Positions 17,400 to 26,127 of a stretch of 37,755 nt of DNA are shown piece by piece. The stretch is taken from positions 1-37,755 of the forward strand of contig JBMHDM010000019.1 in the NCBI GenBank assembly GCA_049889395.1, written 5' to 3'. Origin of the DNA: UBA3537 sp049889395. GTDB taxonomy: Bacteria; Bacteroidota; Bacteroidia; Flavobacteriales; Flavobacteriaceae. A program made the position numbers and the translations under genes. The notes beneath the pieces are model-generated. The model did not search any database. It was not told the DNA's origin and saw nothing but the letters and a program-made list of their open reading frames with translations. Position 1 is the stretch's first letter. The number at the start of each line of letters is the position of its first letter.

Positions 17400-17881
17400 G
17401 ATTTTAATTTTGATAAATAGTTCTGAATGGCCTTTTCGTTGAGGTGAACCACATTCCAATCCCGTTTCACATCGGCGCCTTTGGACCTATAAAAATCAAT
17501 AGCTTGCGTGTTCCAATCTAAGACTTCCCAGCTAACTCTTTTGACTTGTAAAGTTGCCGCATATTGAACTACTTTGTCAAGTAAGGCCGTTCCGATTCCT
17601 TGACCGCGATAGGGTTGAGAAACAATTAAATCCTCTAAATGCAAAATACGACCTTTCCAGGTTGAAAAACGAGTGAAGACCAAGGCAATTCCAATAATGA
17701 TTTCTTTAGTTTCAGCAACAAAACAATGAAAATCAGGGAATTTGCCAAATCCAGAAGTTTCTAAATCCGCTACGCTAACTTCTACAGCATGGGGTTCTTT
17801 CTCAAAAATTGCTAATTCCTCTATAAGCTGAAGAACTTGTGGCATATCGTTAGGCTGAGCCTGTCTGATGTTATAATTCAT
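17387..17881 (-). CDS. GNAT family N-acetyltransferase
   Basis: 164 residues forming a single GNAT domain: start MNYNIRQAQPNDMPQVLQLI, central strand HLEDLIVSQPYRGQGIGTAL (acetyl-CoA loop RGQGIG at 92-97), then SWEVLDWNTQAIDFYRSKGA near the end. The layout, including ELAIFEKEP and the WNTQAIDFY motif, resembles the spermidine/diamine acetyltransferase (SSAT) branch. The acceptor is not proven. First gene of the minus-strand unit with aspartate kinase and the OlsF-like gene, divergent from fbp. A full -7 element lies just upstream. Confidence 0.88.
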   Translation of the reverse strand: MNYNIRQAQPNDMPQVLQLIEELAIFEKEPHAVEVSVADLETSGFGKFPDFHCFVAETKEIIIGIALVFTRFSTWKGRILHLEDLIVSQPYRGQGIGTALLDKVVQYAATLQVKRVSWEVLDWNTQAIDFYRSKGADVKRDWNVVHLNEKAIQNYLSKLKSCKS

Positions 17882-17898
17882 ACAACCTTAATTGGGCT

Positions 17899-17906
17899 CA
17901 AAGATA
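17899..17906 (-). promoter_or_regulatory. -7 promoter element for GNAT-aspartate kinase-olsF-like unit
   Basis: TATCTTTG on the minus strand is a full match to TAnnTTTG, 17 bases upstream of the GNAT start at 17881. No good -33 element is seen at the usual spacing. It lies in the 116-base divergent gap shared with fbp. Confidence 0.5.
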
Positions 17907-17997
17907 CTCAAAACCCTTTTATTTTCTGGGGATTATTTCATAACGAAATCGATGTAGTTCTACAAATTATTAGATATTTGCATAATAACCACAAATA

Positions 17998-19005
17998 ATG
18001 TCTCAAAAAAATCAAACACTAGGTGAATTTATCATCGAAAATCAAGCTTCTTTTAAGTATTCTTCTGGCGAGTTATCTCGTTTAATTAATTCAATACGAT
18101 TGGCTGCTAAAGTCGTCAATTATGAAGTAAACAAAGCAGGATTAGTCGATATTTTAGGACATTCGGGTGATACCAACGCTCAAGGGGAAGAACAGCAAAA
18201 ATTGGATGTCTATGCCAATGATAAGTTTATTCAGATGCTCACCAACCGTAATATTGTATGTGGTATTGCTAGTGAAGAAGAGGACGATTTTAAGGTTATT
18301 AACAGTAACGATAACAATCATCAAAATAAGTATATTGTTTTAATTGATCCCTTGGATGGTTCATCCAACATCGATGTTAATGTTTCAGTTGGTACTATTT
18401 TTTCGATTTATCGCCGTGTTACACCTGTTGGATCTCCTGTAGCATTAGATGATTTCTTACAAAAAGGAACGCAACAAGTAGCTGCTGGATATATTATTTA
18501 CGGAACGTCAACAATGTTGGTTTATACAACAGGACATGGCGTTAATGGCTTTACATTAAATCCAGCCATAGGAACATTTTATTTGTCACATCCCAATATG
18601 CGCTTTTCAAAAACTGGGAGAATTTACTCAGTGAATGAAGGGAACTACAGTCATTTTCCACAAGGGATAAAAGATTATATCAAATATTGTCAAATGGAGG
18701 AGGGTGATCGTCCTTACACCTCCAGGTATATTGGGTCTTTAGTATCTGATTTTCATCGAAATATTATCAAAGGCGGTATTTACTTATATCCTCAAAGTTC
18801 AACTTATCCACAGGGTAAATTACGTCTTCTATATGAGTGCAATCCAATGGCCTTTTTGGCCGAACAAGCATTTGGGAAAGCTACTGATGGATGTCGGCGA
18901 ATTTTAGAAATTAAACCCAAAACTTTACATCAAAGAATACCATTCATTTGTGGAAGCGCGTCGATGGTAGATGACGTCGAACGTTTTATGATGCCTGCAA
19001 AATAA
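17998..19005 (+). CDS. fbp: Fructose-1,6-bisphosphatase class 1
   Basis: Removes the 1-phosphate from fructose 1,6-bisphosphate, the committed step of gluconeogenesis. 335 residues, normal length. Metal and active-site motifs are clear: SEEEDD (92-97), LIDPLDGSSNIDVNVSVGT (DPLDGSSN at 117-124), YIGSLVSDFHRNIIKGGIY, and LYECNPMAFLAEQAFGKATDG near the C-terminus. The last supplies the phosphate/sugar-binding and metal-ligand Glu. The start ATG follows an AT-rich leader with a near-consensus -7 (GATATTTG). It stands between a divergent GNAT operon and era, which has its own promoter. Confidence 0.96.
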   Translation: MSQKNQTLGEFIIENQASFKYSSGELSRLINSIRLAAKVVNYEVNKAGLVDILGHSGDTNAQGEEQQKLDVYANDKFIQMLTNRNIVCGIASEEEDDFKVINSNDNNHQNKYIVLIDPLDGSSNIDVNVSVGTIFSIYRRVTPVGSPVALDDFLQKGTQQVAAGYIIYGTSTMLVYTTGHGVNGFTLNPAIGTFYLSHPNMRFSKTGRIYSVNEGNYSHFPQGIKDYIKYCQMEEGDRPYTSRYIGSLVSDFHRNIIKGGIYLYPQSSTYPQGKLRLLYECNPMAFLAEQAFGKATDGCRRILEIKPKTLHQRIPFICGSASMVDDVERFMMPAK

Positions 19006-19037
19006 TAGGATTCTAATGTGGTCTCATTTTAAGATTG

Positions 19038-19045
19038 TAACTTTG
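19038..19045 (+). promoter_or_regulatory. -7 promoter element for era
   Basis: TAACTTTG matches TAnnTTTG fully and lies 16 bases upstream of the era ATG, indicating that era can be transcribed separately from fbp. Confidence 0.5.
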
Positions 19046-19061
19046 CTGTAATTCAGTTGAT

Positions 19062-19940
19062 ATGCATAAAGCAGGTTTTGTAAATATAATCGGTAATCCG
19101 AACGTGGGTAAATCGACACTAATGAATGCCTTTGTGGGTGAAAGATTATCCATTATTACATCTAAAGCACAAACGACTAGACACCGAATTTTAGGTATTG
19201 TCAATGGTGATGATTTCCAAGTAGTACTTTCTGATACACCAGGAATAATTAAACCCGCTTATGAGCTTCAAACTTCTATGATGGACATGGTAAAATCGGC
19301 ATTTGAAGATGCTGATGTTTTAATTTACATGGTAGAAATTGGAGAAAAAAATTTAAAAGATGAAGCGTTTTTTAATAAAATCACATCGACCAAAACGCCC
19401 GTTTTATTACTTCTCAATAAAATTGATCAATCCAATCAAGAGTTGTTGGAATCTCAAGCGGAGTTATGGCAAACTAAAGTTCCCAACGCAGAGTTTTACC
19501 CCATATCGGCTTTGACAGGATTTAATGTCAAAAATATTTTTAATCGATTAGTTGAACTACTTCCGCAGTCGCCACCTTATTTCCCAAAAGATCAGTTGAC
19601 TGACAAGCCAGAACGGTTTTTTGTCAATGAAAAAATAAGAGAAAAAATCTTATTACACTACAAAAAAGAAATTCCCTACGCCGTAGAAGTTGATACTGAA
19701 GAGTTTTTTGAAGAATCCGATATAATACGAATGCGTTCCGTAATCATGGTCGAGCGGGAAACTCAAAAGGGAATTTTAATTGGTCACAAAGGTAAAGCTT
19801 TAAAGCGTGTTGGGGTTGAAGCTCGAAAAGATCTAGAACTATTTTTTGACAAACAAGTGCATTTGGAATTGTATGTTAAAGTCAATAAAAATTGGCGTTC
19901 CAATCAAAAACAGCTCAAGCGATTTGGGTATCAGCAGTAA
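19062..19940 (+). CDS. era: GTPase Era
   Basis: A ribosome-assembly GTPase that binds the 3' end of 16S rRNA and acts in 30S maturation. 292 residues. The N-terminal GTPase domain has G1 GNPNVGKS (11-18), G3 DTPGI (58-62) and G4 NKID (119-122). The C-terminal type II KH domain (about 200-285) has the expected IGHKGKALKRVGVEARKDLE. Together with rsmA and der this window carries three ribosome-biogenesis factors, though not in one operon. The gene to its right is convergent and appears broken. Confidence 0.96.
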   Translation: MHKAGFVNIIGNPNVGKSTLMNAFVGERLSIITSKAQTTRHRILGIVNGDDFQVVLSDTPGIIKPAYELQTSMMDMVKSAFEDADVLIYMVEIGEKNLKDEAFFNKITSTKTPVLLLLNKIDQSNQELLESQAELWQTKVPNAEFYPISALTGFNVKNIFNRLVELLPQSPPYFPKDQLTDKPERFFVNEKIREKILLHYKKEIPYAVEVDTEEFFEESDIIRMRSVIMVERETQKGILIGHKGKALKRVGVEARKDLELFFDKQVHLELYVKVNKNWRSNQKQLKRFGYQQ

Positions 19941-19979
19941 TTTTATCTAAACAAATTGTAGATTATAAATTGTGTAATC

Positions 19980-20442
19980 TTACAGAAGTTTCATTTGATC
20001 TTTACCTTTTTGTTTTCCAACTCGTCCAAATAAATACAAAACGACCCATAATAAAATCATAAAAATCATCACAATAATCGGTTTCAAGAAAGATTGATCC
20101 GATGTCCAATTGACGTAGCTCCAAATGCTACATTCAATAAAAACTACCGCTACTAAAAAGTGCAAAAACATAAAGAAAGTCCAAAGTTTCGGATTTGGTC
20201 CAAAAATCCCATGAATTTTGTGTCCTTTTATCACTATCGAATATTTCTAAATGTAATTGAGGTGACCAAAAGTGTTGTTCACGCTTTGTGATTTTTAGAA
20301 AGACATGTTGGGCAACTACACATGAGCGTCTAATCGTGTTGTGATCGTCTTGGTTACTAAATTGTTTCAAGATTTTATCTTTTGAAGCATCCGAATACAA
20401 TTGAAATTGAGGTCTTAGCGCAATAGAGTCATGAGAATTCAA
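19980..20442 (-). pseudogene. Frameshifted two-TM membrane protein gene (flavobacterial family of unknown function)
   Basis: Two partial frames join into one plausible protein. The first frame (from 20442) encodes a soluble part ending VFLKITKREQHFWSPQLHLEIFDSD. The second, one base out of phase, continues GHKIHGIFGPNPKLWTFFMFLHFLVAVVF, two membrane helices and a basic tail (GRVGKQKGKDQMKLL). Removing one A from the four-A run at 20226-20229 (coding strand) fuses them into about 153 residues. From memory, flavobacterial proteins have exactly this order: a HxWSPQL segment, then a GPxPxxWTxFMF segment and two TM helices. The start is also poor: the only canonical codon is TTG at 20442, which lies inside a TACATTTG -7 motif (20440-20447). 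An ATT at the LRPQF segment may be a lost ATG. It could be a real pseudogene, a sequencing error, or less likely a programmed shift. Confidence 0.7.
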
Positions 20443-20447
20443 ATGTA
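20440..20447 (-). promoter_or_regulatory. -7 promoter element upstream of the frameshifted gene
   Basis: TACATTTG on the minus strand, a full TAnnTTTG match, with a TTG 23 bases further upstream at the outer limit of accepted spacing. It overlaps the only canonical start codon (TTG at 20442). If it is active, translation would have to begin further downstream, around the ALRPQF segment. Confidence 0.4.
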
Positions 20448-20530
20448 GATTTTGAGTTGGTATAAATATACAAATTCAAAATCAAAGTGTTTTAAAAGTT
20501 AAAAAAAAGGTCTTACTATTGGATATTTCC

Positions 20531-20538
20531 TACTTTTG
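20531..20538 (+). promoter_or_regulatory. -7 promoter element for der
   Basis: TACTTTTG, a full TAnnTTTG match, 17 bases upstream of the der ATG. The interval 20443-20530 before it is AT-rich and otherwise shows nothing recognisable. Confidence 0.5.
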
Positions 20539-20555
20539 CAACATAAAATTAAATA

Positions 20556-21860
20556 ATGGGTAGTATTGTAGCCATAGTAGGACGGCCAAATGTTGGAAAA
20601 TCTACATTTTTTAACCGACTTATTCAACGTCGAGAGGCAATTGTAGATGCTGTAAGTGGTGTTACAAGAGATCGTCATTATGGAAAAAGCGATTGGAATG
20701 GTAAAGAATTTTCATTAATTGATACCGGCGGCTACGTTGTCGGTAGTGATGATGTTTTTGAAGCTGAAATCGACAAACAAGTTGAGTTAGCAATTGAAGA
20801 AGCCGATGCCATTATTTTTATGGTCGATGTCGAAACAGGAGTTACTGGTATGGACGAAGACGTTGCCAAATTACTTCGCAAAATCAAAAAACCAGTTTTT
20901 TTGGTAGTCAACAAAGTAGATAATGCCAAACGGGCGCAAGATGCAGTTGAATTTTACAGTCTCGGTTTAGGTGATTACTATACCATAGCCAGTATTAATG
21001 GTAGTGGGACTGGAGATCTTTTGGACGCCTTGGTAGAGGCGCTTCCTGAAAACCAAGACGAAAACACATCAGACTTGCCACGTTTTGCGGTAGTTGGACG
21101 TCCCAATGCAGGGAAATCATCGTTTATAAACGCTCTAATTGGCGAAGACCGATACATTGTTACAGATATTGCAGGAACAACTCGAGATGCTATTGACACC
21201 AGATATAATCGGTTTGGTTTTGAATTCAATTTAGTGGATACCGCTGGCATACGTCGAAAATCAAAAGTCAAAGAAGATTTAGAATTTTACTCTGTTATGC
21301 GAAGTGTTCGAGCCATTGAAAACGCTGATGTTTGCTTATTGGTTGTTGATGCTCAACGCGGTTTCGATGGACAAGTTCAGAATATTTTTTGGTTAGCACA
21401 GCGCAACAATAAAGGCCTTGTTATTTTGGTGAACAAATGGGATTTGGTTGAGAAAGATACCAAAACTACCAAAGGCTTTGAAACCTATATCAAGAAGCAA
21501 ATTGAACCCTTTGTTGATGTTCCTATTGTATTCATTTCAGCGTTAACCAAACAACGTATTTATAAAGCTATTGAAACTGCTGTTAAGGTTTTTAAAAGTC
21601 GCTCTAGACGCATCAAAACCAGTCAATTGAACGAAGACCTATTGCCCATCATTGACCGGACACCGCCCCCAGCACTGAAGGGAAAATATGTCAAAATTAA
21701 ATTTATCACCCAGTTACCAACGGCACATCCACAATTTGCCTTTTTTTGCAACTTACCCCAGTATGTTAAGGAACCCTACAAGCGTTTTTTAGAAAATAAA
21801 TTACGTTCAATATATGACTTTTCAGGAGTCCCTGTCACTATTTTTATGCGCAAAAAGTAA
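20556..21860 (+). CDS. der: GTPase Der (EngA)
   Basis: A tandem-GTPase factor for 50S ribosome assembly. 434 residues. GTPase 1 has G1 GRPNVGKS (8-15), G3 DTGGY and G4 NKVD (near 120). GTPase 2 has G1 GRPNAGKS (near 180), G3 DTAGI and G4 NKWD (near 290). A C-terminal KH-like domain (about 350-434) ends with the typical FSGVPVTIFMRKK. Length and domain order are normal. It is transcribed from its own -7 element. The 127 bases to the next (convergent) gene hold no clear terminator. Confidence 0.97.
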   Translation: MGSIVAIVGRPNVGKSTFFNRLIQRREAIVDAVSGVTRDRHYGKSDWNGKEFSLIDTGGYVVGSDDVFEAEIDKQVELAIEEADAIIFMVDVETGVTGMDEDVAKLLRKIKKPVFLVVNKVDNAKRAQDAVEFYSLGLGDYYTIASINGSGTGDLLDALVEALPENQDENTSDLPRFAVVGRPNAGKSSFINALIGEDRYIVTDIAGTTRDAIDTRYNRFGFEFNLVDTAGIRRKSKVKEDLEFYSVMRSVRAIENADVCLLVVDAQRGFDGQVQNIFWLAQRNNKGLVILVNKWDLVEKDTKTTKGFETYIKKQIEPFVDVPIVFISALTKQRIYKAIETAVKVFKSRSRRIKTSQLNEDLLPIIDRTPPPALKGKYVKIKFITQLPTAHPQFAFFCNLPQYVKEPYKRFLENKLRSIYDFSGVPVTIFMRKK

Positions 21861-21987
21861 AATCATACCACCCAACAGAAGTGTTATTTATGGTGGAGTT
21901 AGTCTTTTATAGATTTGAAAAATATGTATAACCATAACCATAACCTTAACATAGACTCGTTAGGGTCATTTATCTTGGTGTTTCGCT

Positions 21988-22317
21988 TTAGATTTGAGAT
22001 TTTATCTTGATGAGCTGATGCTTTATGGATTCGAGCTTACTAATAATTTCAAAGTTAGTGAGTGTCTCTTTTTTCTGAGATTTTAAGTGGGTTTTGGCCC
22101 CTTCCAGAGTGTACCCTTGCTCTTTGACCAAGTGATAAATTAATTTAATGGTCTTGATATCCTCTGGCGTAAATCGCCTATTTCCTTTGGCATTTTTTTT
22201 AGGTTTGATAGAATCAAATTCGTTTTCCCAAAATCGAATCAAAGAGGTATTTACTCCGAAAGCCTTGGCGACTTCGCCAATGCTATAGTACAATTTTTTG
22301 GGTAAATCAATGTGCAT
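21988..22317 (-). CDS. MerR family transcriptional regulator
   Basis: 109 residues. The winged helix-turn-helix at the N-terminus reads YYSIGEVAKAFGVNTSLIRFWENEF (about 10-34), followed by the wing NAKGNRRFTPEDIKTIKLIYHLV (about 42-64) and the second helix pair VKEQGYTLEGAKTHL. A short C-terminal helix (about 85-109) may form a dimer coiled coil. There is no Cys cluster or large effector domain, so it is not a metal-sensing MerR of the usual kind. It starts one base after the stop of the M23 peptidase gene and must be cotranscribed with it. Targets are unknown. Confidence 0.9.
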   Translation of the reverse strand: MHIDLPKKLYYSIGEVAKAFGVNTSLIRFWENEFDSIKPKKNAKGNRRFTPEDIKTIKLIYHLVKEQGYTLEGAKTHLKSQKKETLTNFEIISKLESIKHQLIKIKSQI

Positions 22318-22318
22318 T

Positions 22319-23290
22319 TTAATCTAAGGATTGGTTCTCTGCTGAGGCCTTTTTCAACAGGTCGTCAAACTCCTCACTGGTAAGATTCCCATAATAAAAA
22401 TTAAGTGGATTGATTCGACGTCCATCTTTAAAAATCTCGTAATGCAAATGTGGTGCCTGAGATCGCCCCGAACTGCCTACAAATCCAATGATATCTCCGC
22501 GATTAACTTTTTGATTACGTTTAACATTGTATTTGTAAAGATGGGCGTACAAGCTCACATAGCCATAACCGTGGTCAATTCTTACATGCCGTCCATATCC
22601 AGAGGAGCGGGAATCAGCACGTTTTACTACCCCGTCACCAGTGGCATATATTGGCGTTCCTCTTGGCGCTGTAAAATCCATACCGTAGTGAAATTTTCTA
22701 ATTTTAGTAAATGGATCAGATCGGTAACCGTAGCCTGACGCCATACGCGTTAAATCTTCATTTTTTATCGGTTGTATGGCTGGGATTTTACTTAAAAAAC
22801 TTTCTTTTCCTTTTGCCAAGTTTGCAATTTCGTCTAAGGATTTAGATTGTATTACTATTCGTTTTTGAAGAATATCCAAACGTTTATGAGAATTGGCAAT
22901 AAGATCAGAGTTGCTAAAACCTTCAAATTTTTTGTATCTGTTTACACCGCCAAATCCTTGCTTTCTTTGAGCTTCAGGTATGGGATTGGCTTCAAAATAG
23001 AGTCTGTAAATTGTGTTGTCACGATCTTCAATATTTTCTAGGACATTTTCAACTTCAGTTAATTTATCATTCAGAATACTAAACTGAAGTTCCATATTTT
23101 GGAGCTCCCTGTTCAGGGCTTTTTCTCTCGGAGATTCAAAATATTGACTTCCAATAAATACTATGAAAAAAGCAAACATTCCAGAAGCTAAAATAAAGCC
23201 CAAGGCATATTTTGCAGCAGTTTTTTTACTTTTTTCTATACGACGATACGATAGGGTTTCGGGATCGTAGTAATATTTTACATTAGACAT
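22319..23290 (-). CDS. M23 (LytM-type) peptidoglycan endopeptidase, membrane-anchored
   Basis: 323 residues. A short cytoplasmic N-terminus (KYYYDPETLSYRRIEKSKK) precedes one membrane helix (about 27-48). A periplasmic coiled coil (about 55-95) is followed by a linker and the LytM domain (about 183-300). Zn ligands are visible: His201 and Asp205 in HYGMD, and His283 in HLHYE; His250 (YAHL) and His281 are the catalytic partners. So it looks like an active metallopeptidase rather than an EnvC-type inactive regulator, and probably cuts cross-links in the cell wall. It is divergent from alaS and leads a two-gene unit with the MerR gene. A good promoter lies at 23350-23381. Confidence 0.93.
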   Translation of the reverse strand: MSNVKYYYDPETLSYRRIEKSKKTAAKYALGFILASGMFAFFIVFIGSQYFESPREKALNRELQNMELQFSILNDKLTEVENVLENIEDRDNTIYRLYFEANPIPEAQRKQGFGGVNRYKKFEGFSNSDLIANSHKRLDILQKRIVIQSKSLDEIANLAKGKESFLSKIPAIQPIKNEDLTRMASGYGYRSDPFTKIRKFHYGMDFTAPRGTPIYATGDGVVKRADSRSSGYGRHVRIDHGYGYVSLYAHLYKYNVKRNQKVNRGDIIGFVGSSGRSQAPHLHYEIFKDGRRINPLNFYYGNLTSEEFDDLLKKASAENQSLD

Positions 23291-23349
23291 TGACTAAAAA
23301 GTTCTATTTTTGTTAAGAATATGAGGGTTGCCTCAAAAATTTATCGTAA

Positions 23350-23381
23350 CAAAGATAATTTGTTTTTCGAGTAAAATCAAA
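23350..23381 (-). promoter_or_regulatory. Promoter for M23 peptidase-merR unit
   Basis: On the minus strand TTTG (23378-23381) is followed after 20 bases by TATCTTTG (23350-23357), matching the Bacteroidota -33/-7 pattern. Transcription would start near 23343, giving a leader of about 50 nt. That leader carries a small TGAGG/CCTCA stem-loop near its 5' end. Confidence 0.65.
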
Positions 23382-23407
23382 TTAATTGATTTAGCGCAGG
23401 TATTTAA

Positions 23408-26029
23408 ATGAAGTCTCAAGAAATAAGAAATCAATTTTTAAACTTTTTTAAAAGTAAAAATCATACTATAGTGCCATCTGCTTCTATGGTCGTAAAAGAT
23501 GACCCAACCCTAATGTTTGTGAACTCAGGAATGGCACCTTTCAAAGAATATTTTATGGGAATTGGTCAGCCACCAAACGCACGAATTGCAGACACCCAAA
23601 AGTGTTTACGTGTTTCGGGGAAGCACAACGATTTGGAAGAAGTTGGATATGACACCTACCACCACACCATGTTTGAAATGTTGGGCAATTGGAGTTTTGG
23701 AGATTATTTTAAACATGAAGCCATAACATGGGCGTGGGAGCTTCTAACAGCCGTATACAAAATTGACCCAAATAACCTTTATGTTACTGTTTTTGAGGGC
23801 GACTCAAAAGACGGTACGACAATGGATTCCGAAGCCTATTCTATTTGGAAAACTATAGTGCCTGAAGAACGGATTTTGATGGGTAATAAAAATGATAACT
23901 TTTGGGAAATGGGCGACCAAGGGCCATGTGGTCCCTGTAGTGAAATTCATGTTGATATAAGAGACGAGGCAGAAAAAGCCAAAATACCAGGTCACGAGCT
24001 AGTTAACAAAGATCACCCACATGTTATAGAAATTTGGAATCTTGTTTTTATGCAGTACCACAGGAAAGCTGATGGCACCCTAAAAGATTTACCTCAAAAA
24101 CATATTGATACCGGTATGGGATTTGAGCGACTTTGCATGATACTGCAGGGTGTTCAATCCAATTACGATACAGATATTTTTACGCCTCTCATAAGAGAGA
24201 TTGAAACCATAACAGCTACAAATTACCGCGAAAATAACGACCAAGATATTGCCATTAGAGTTATTTCAGACCACATTCGGACTGTTGCATTCTCTATTGC
24301 CGACGGTCAACTTCCAAGTAATAGCGGTGCAGGATATGTCATTCGACGAATACTAAGGCGTGCGGTTAGATATGGCTTTACTTTTTTGAATCAGAAAGAA
24401 CCATTTATGTATCGCTTGGTAAATGTTTTAACAAAAAGAATGGGTGATACTTTTCCAGAACTCAACACCCAAAAGCAACTCATTCAAAATGTCATTAAAG
24501 AGGAAGAATCATCTTTTTTGAAAACATTAGACCAAGGGTTAGTGCTATTAGAACGAATTATCAACACGACAACTGGAACAGTTGTTTCTGGAGAGAAGGC
24601 CTTTGAACTGTATGATACTTATGGATTTCCAGTAGATTTAACGGCTTTGATTTTACAAGAAAAGGGGATGGAATTGGATACAGACGGATTTCAACAACAT
24701 CTCGAGAAACAAAAAAGCCGTTCCAGAGCAGCAAGTGAAGTAACCACAGCAGATTGGACTGTTTTGAGAGAAGACGACGAGCAAGAATTCATTGGCTATG
24801 ATACACTCAAAACAGATGTAAAAATAGTTCGTTATAGAAAAATTAGCTCGGCCAATAGTGGCACACAATTCCAATTGGTTTTTAATTTAACACCATTCTA
24901 CGCAGAGGGTGGTGGGCAAGTCGGAGATAAGGGTTACCTAAAATCATCAAATGGTGATGTGATTTATATTTTGGATACCAAAAAAGAAAATAATGTTGCG
25001 ATACACCTCACAGAAAATTTACCTAAAAATTTAACCGACACATTTTCTGCAGTTGTCGATAGTAAGCAGCGTTTTAGAATTGCTTGTAACCATAGTGCTA
25101 CACATTTGTTACATCAAGCCTTGCGAGAAGTTTTGGGAACTCATGTTGAACAAAAAGGCAGTGCTGTTCATTCAAAATATTTAAGATTTGATTTCTCTCA
25201 TTTTTCAAAAATGACAACGGATGAAGTTCAGGAGGTGGAAAATTTTGTCAATGCTCGAATAGAAGGTCGATTACCTTTAGAGGAAGAACGTAGAATTCCA
25301 ATGAGTCAAGCCATCTCACAAGGGGCTCTAGCCTTGTTTGGTGAAAAATATGGTGATGTTGTTCGAACCGTCAAATTTGGAAACTCCATAGAACTTTGTG
25401 GTGGTACTCATGTTCAAAATACATCTGACATTTGGCATTTCAAAATTAAATCTGAAGGTGCTGTGGCTGCAGGAATTAGACGAATAGAAGCAATAACTTC
25501 AGATGCCGTCAAAGACTTTTTTAGTCAAAATAATCAACGGTTTAATCAAATTAAAAAGTTATTAAACAACACTATAGATCCAATAAAATCTATCACAGAT
25601 TTGAAGCATGAGAATAGTGATTTAAAAAAGCAAATTGATCAACTCTTAAAAGAAAAGACATCTGCTGAAAAGACCAAAATTTTATCTGAAATCAAGACTG
25701 TAAACGGTCTAAATTTCTTGGCCAAACAATTGGATTTAGATGCCAATGGTCTAAAGACTCTCGCGTTTGATATTGGACAGAAATACGACGATTTAGTACT
25801 TATTTTGGCTGCGAACTATAAGGGTAAAGCTTTGATAACTTGCTATATCTCAAAACCTATCGTAGAGACCAAAGGGTTGAATGCCGGGGCTATGGTTAGA
25901 GAATTAGGTCACTACATTCAGGGTGGTGGTGGAGGCCAAGCTTTTTTTGCAACAGCAGGTGGTAAAAATCCAGATGGTATTCAAGCTGCGTTGGATCATG
26001 CCCCTTCTATGGTCAAGCCAAACCAATAA
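23408..26029 (+). CDS. alaS: Alanine--tRNA ligase
   Basis: 873 residues, full length. The class II aminoacylation core opens with MKSQEIRNQFLNFFKSKNH and contains NSGMAPFKEYF, KCLRVSGKHNDLEEVG and GAGYVIRRILRRAVRYG. The editing domain has the Zn-binding pair HSATH (His562, His566) and CGGTH (Cys664, His668). The C-terminal DHHA1/C-Ala part includes a helical segment (about 715-750) and ends with IQGGGGGQAFFATAGGKN. All expected parts are intact. It is divergent from the M23 peptidase gene. The enoyl-CoA hydratase gene follows after 98 bases and is probably a separate unit. Confidence 0.97.
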   Translation: MKSQEIRNQFLNFFKSKNHTIVPSASMVVKDDPTLMFVNSGMAPFKEYFMGIGQPPNARIADTQKCLRVSGKHNDLEEVGYDTYHHTMFEMLGNWSFGDYFKHEAITWAWELLTAVYKIDPNNLYVTVFEGDSKDGTTMDSEAYSIWKTIVPEERILMGNKNDNFWEMGDQGPCGPCSEIHVDIRDEAEKAKIPGHELVNKDHPHVIEIWNLVFMQYHRKADGTLKDLPQKHIDTGMGFERLCMILQGVQSNYDTDIFTPLIREIETITATNYRENNDQDIAIRVISDHIRTVAFSIADGQLPSNSGAGYVIRRILRRAVRYGFTFLNQKEPFMYRLVNVLTKRMGDTFPELNTQKQLIQNVIKEEESSFLKTLDQGLVLLERIINTTTGTVVSGEKAFELYDTYGFPVDLTALILQEKGMELDTDGFQQHLEKQKSRSRAASEVTTADWTVLREDDEQEFIGYDTLKTDVKIVRYRKISSANSGTQFQLVFNLTPFYAEGGGQVGDKGYLKSSNGDVIYILDTKKENNVAIHLTENLPKNLTDTFSAVVDSKQRFRIACNHSATHLLHQALREVLGTHVEQKGSAVHSKYLRFDFSHFSKMTTDEVQEVENFVNARIEGRLPLEEERRIPMSQAISQGALALFGEKYGDVVRTVKFGNSIELCGGTHVQNTSDIWHFKIKSEGAVAAGIRRIEAITSDAVKDFFSQNNQRFNQIKKLLNNTIDPIKSITDLKHENSDLKKQIDQLLKEKTSAEKTKILSEIKTVNGLNFLAKQLDLDANGLKTLAFDIGQKYDDLVLILAANYKGKALITCYISKPIVETKGLNAGAMVRELGHYIQGGGGGQAFFATAGGKNPDGIQAALDHAPSMVKPNQ

Positions 26030-26127
26030 TCTGCCGATACTATGTCTTTCGACTAATTACATCAATGGTTATATCAAAAAAAAATCCCAAAAAATTGAAG
26101 TATATTAGCTTAACAAAATAAACCCTT

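Noticed and set aside
17400..17459. Upstream extension of the aspartate kinase
   Set aside because: The 20 extra codons lie within the GNAT gene and lack similarity to the family, which starts at the MQILKFGG position.
21866..21896. Terminator between der and merR
   Set aside because: Only five base pairs (CCACC/GGTGG) around a long loop, and no T-run follows directly.
21928..21945. Three tandem ATAACC hexamers
   Set aside because: A single short run in an AT-rich gap with no spacing pattern or conserved copies elsewhere; likely chance slippage, not a CRISPR or telomere-like element.
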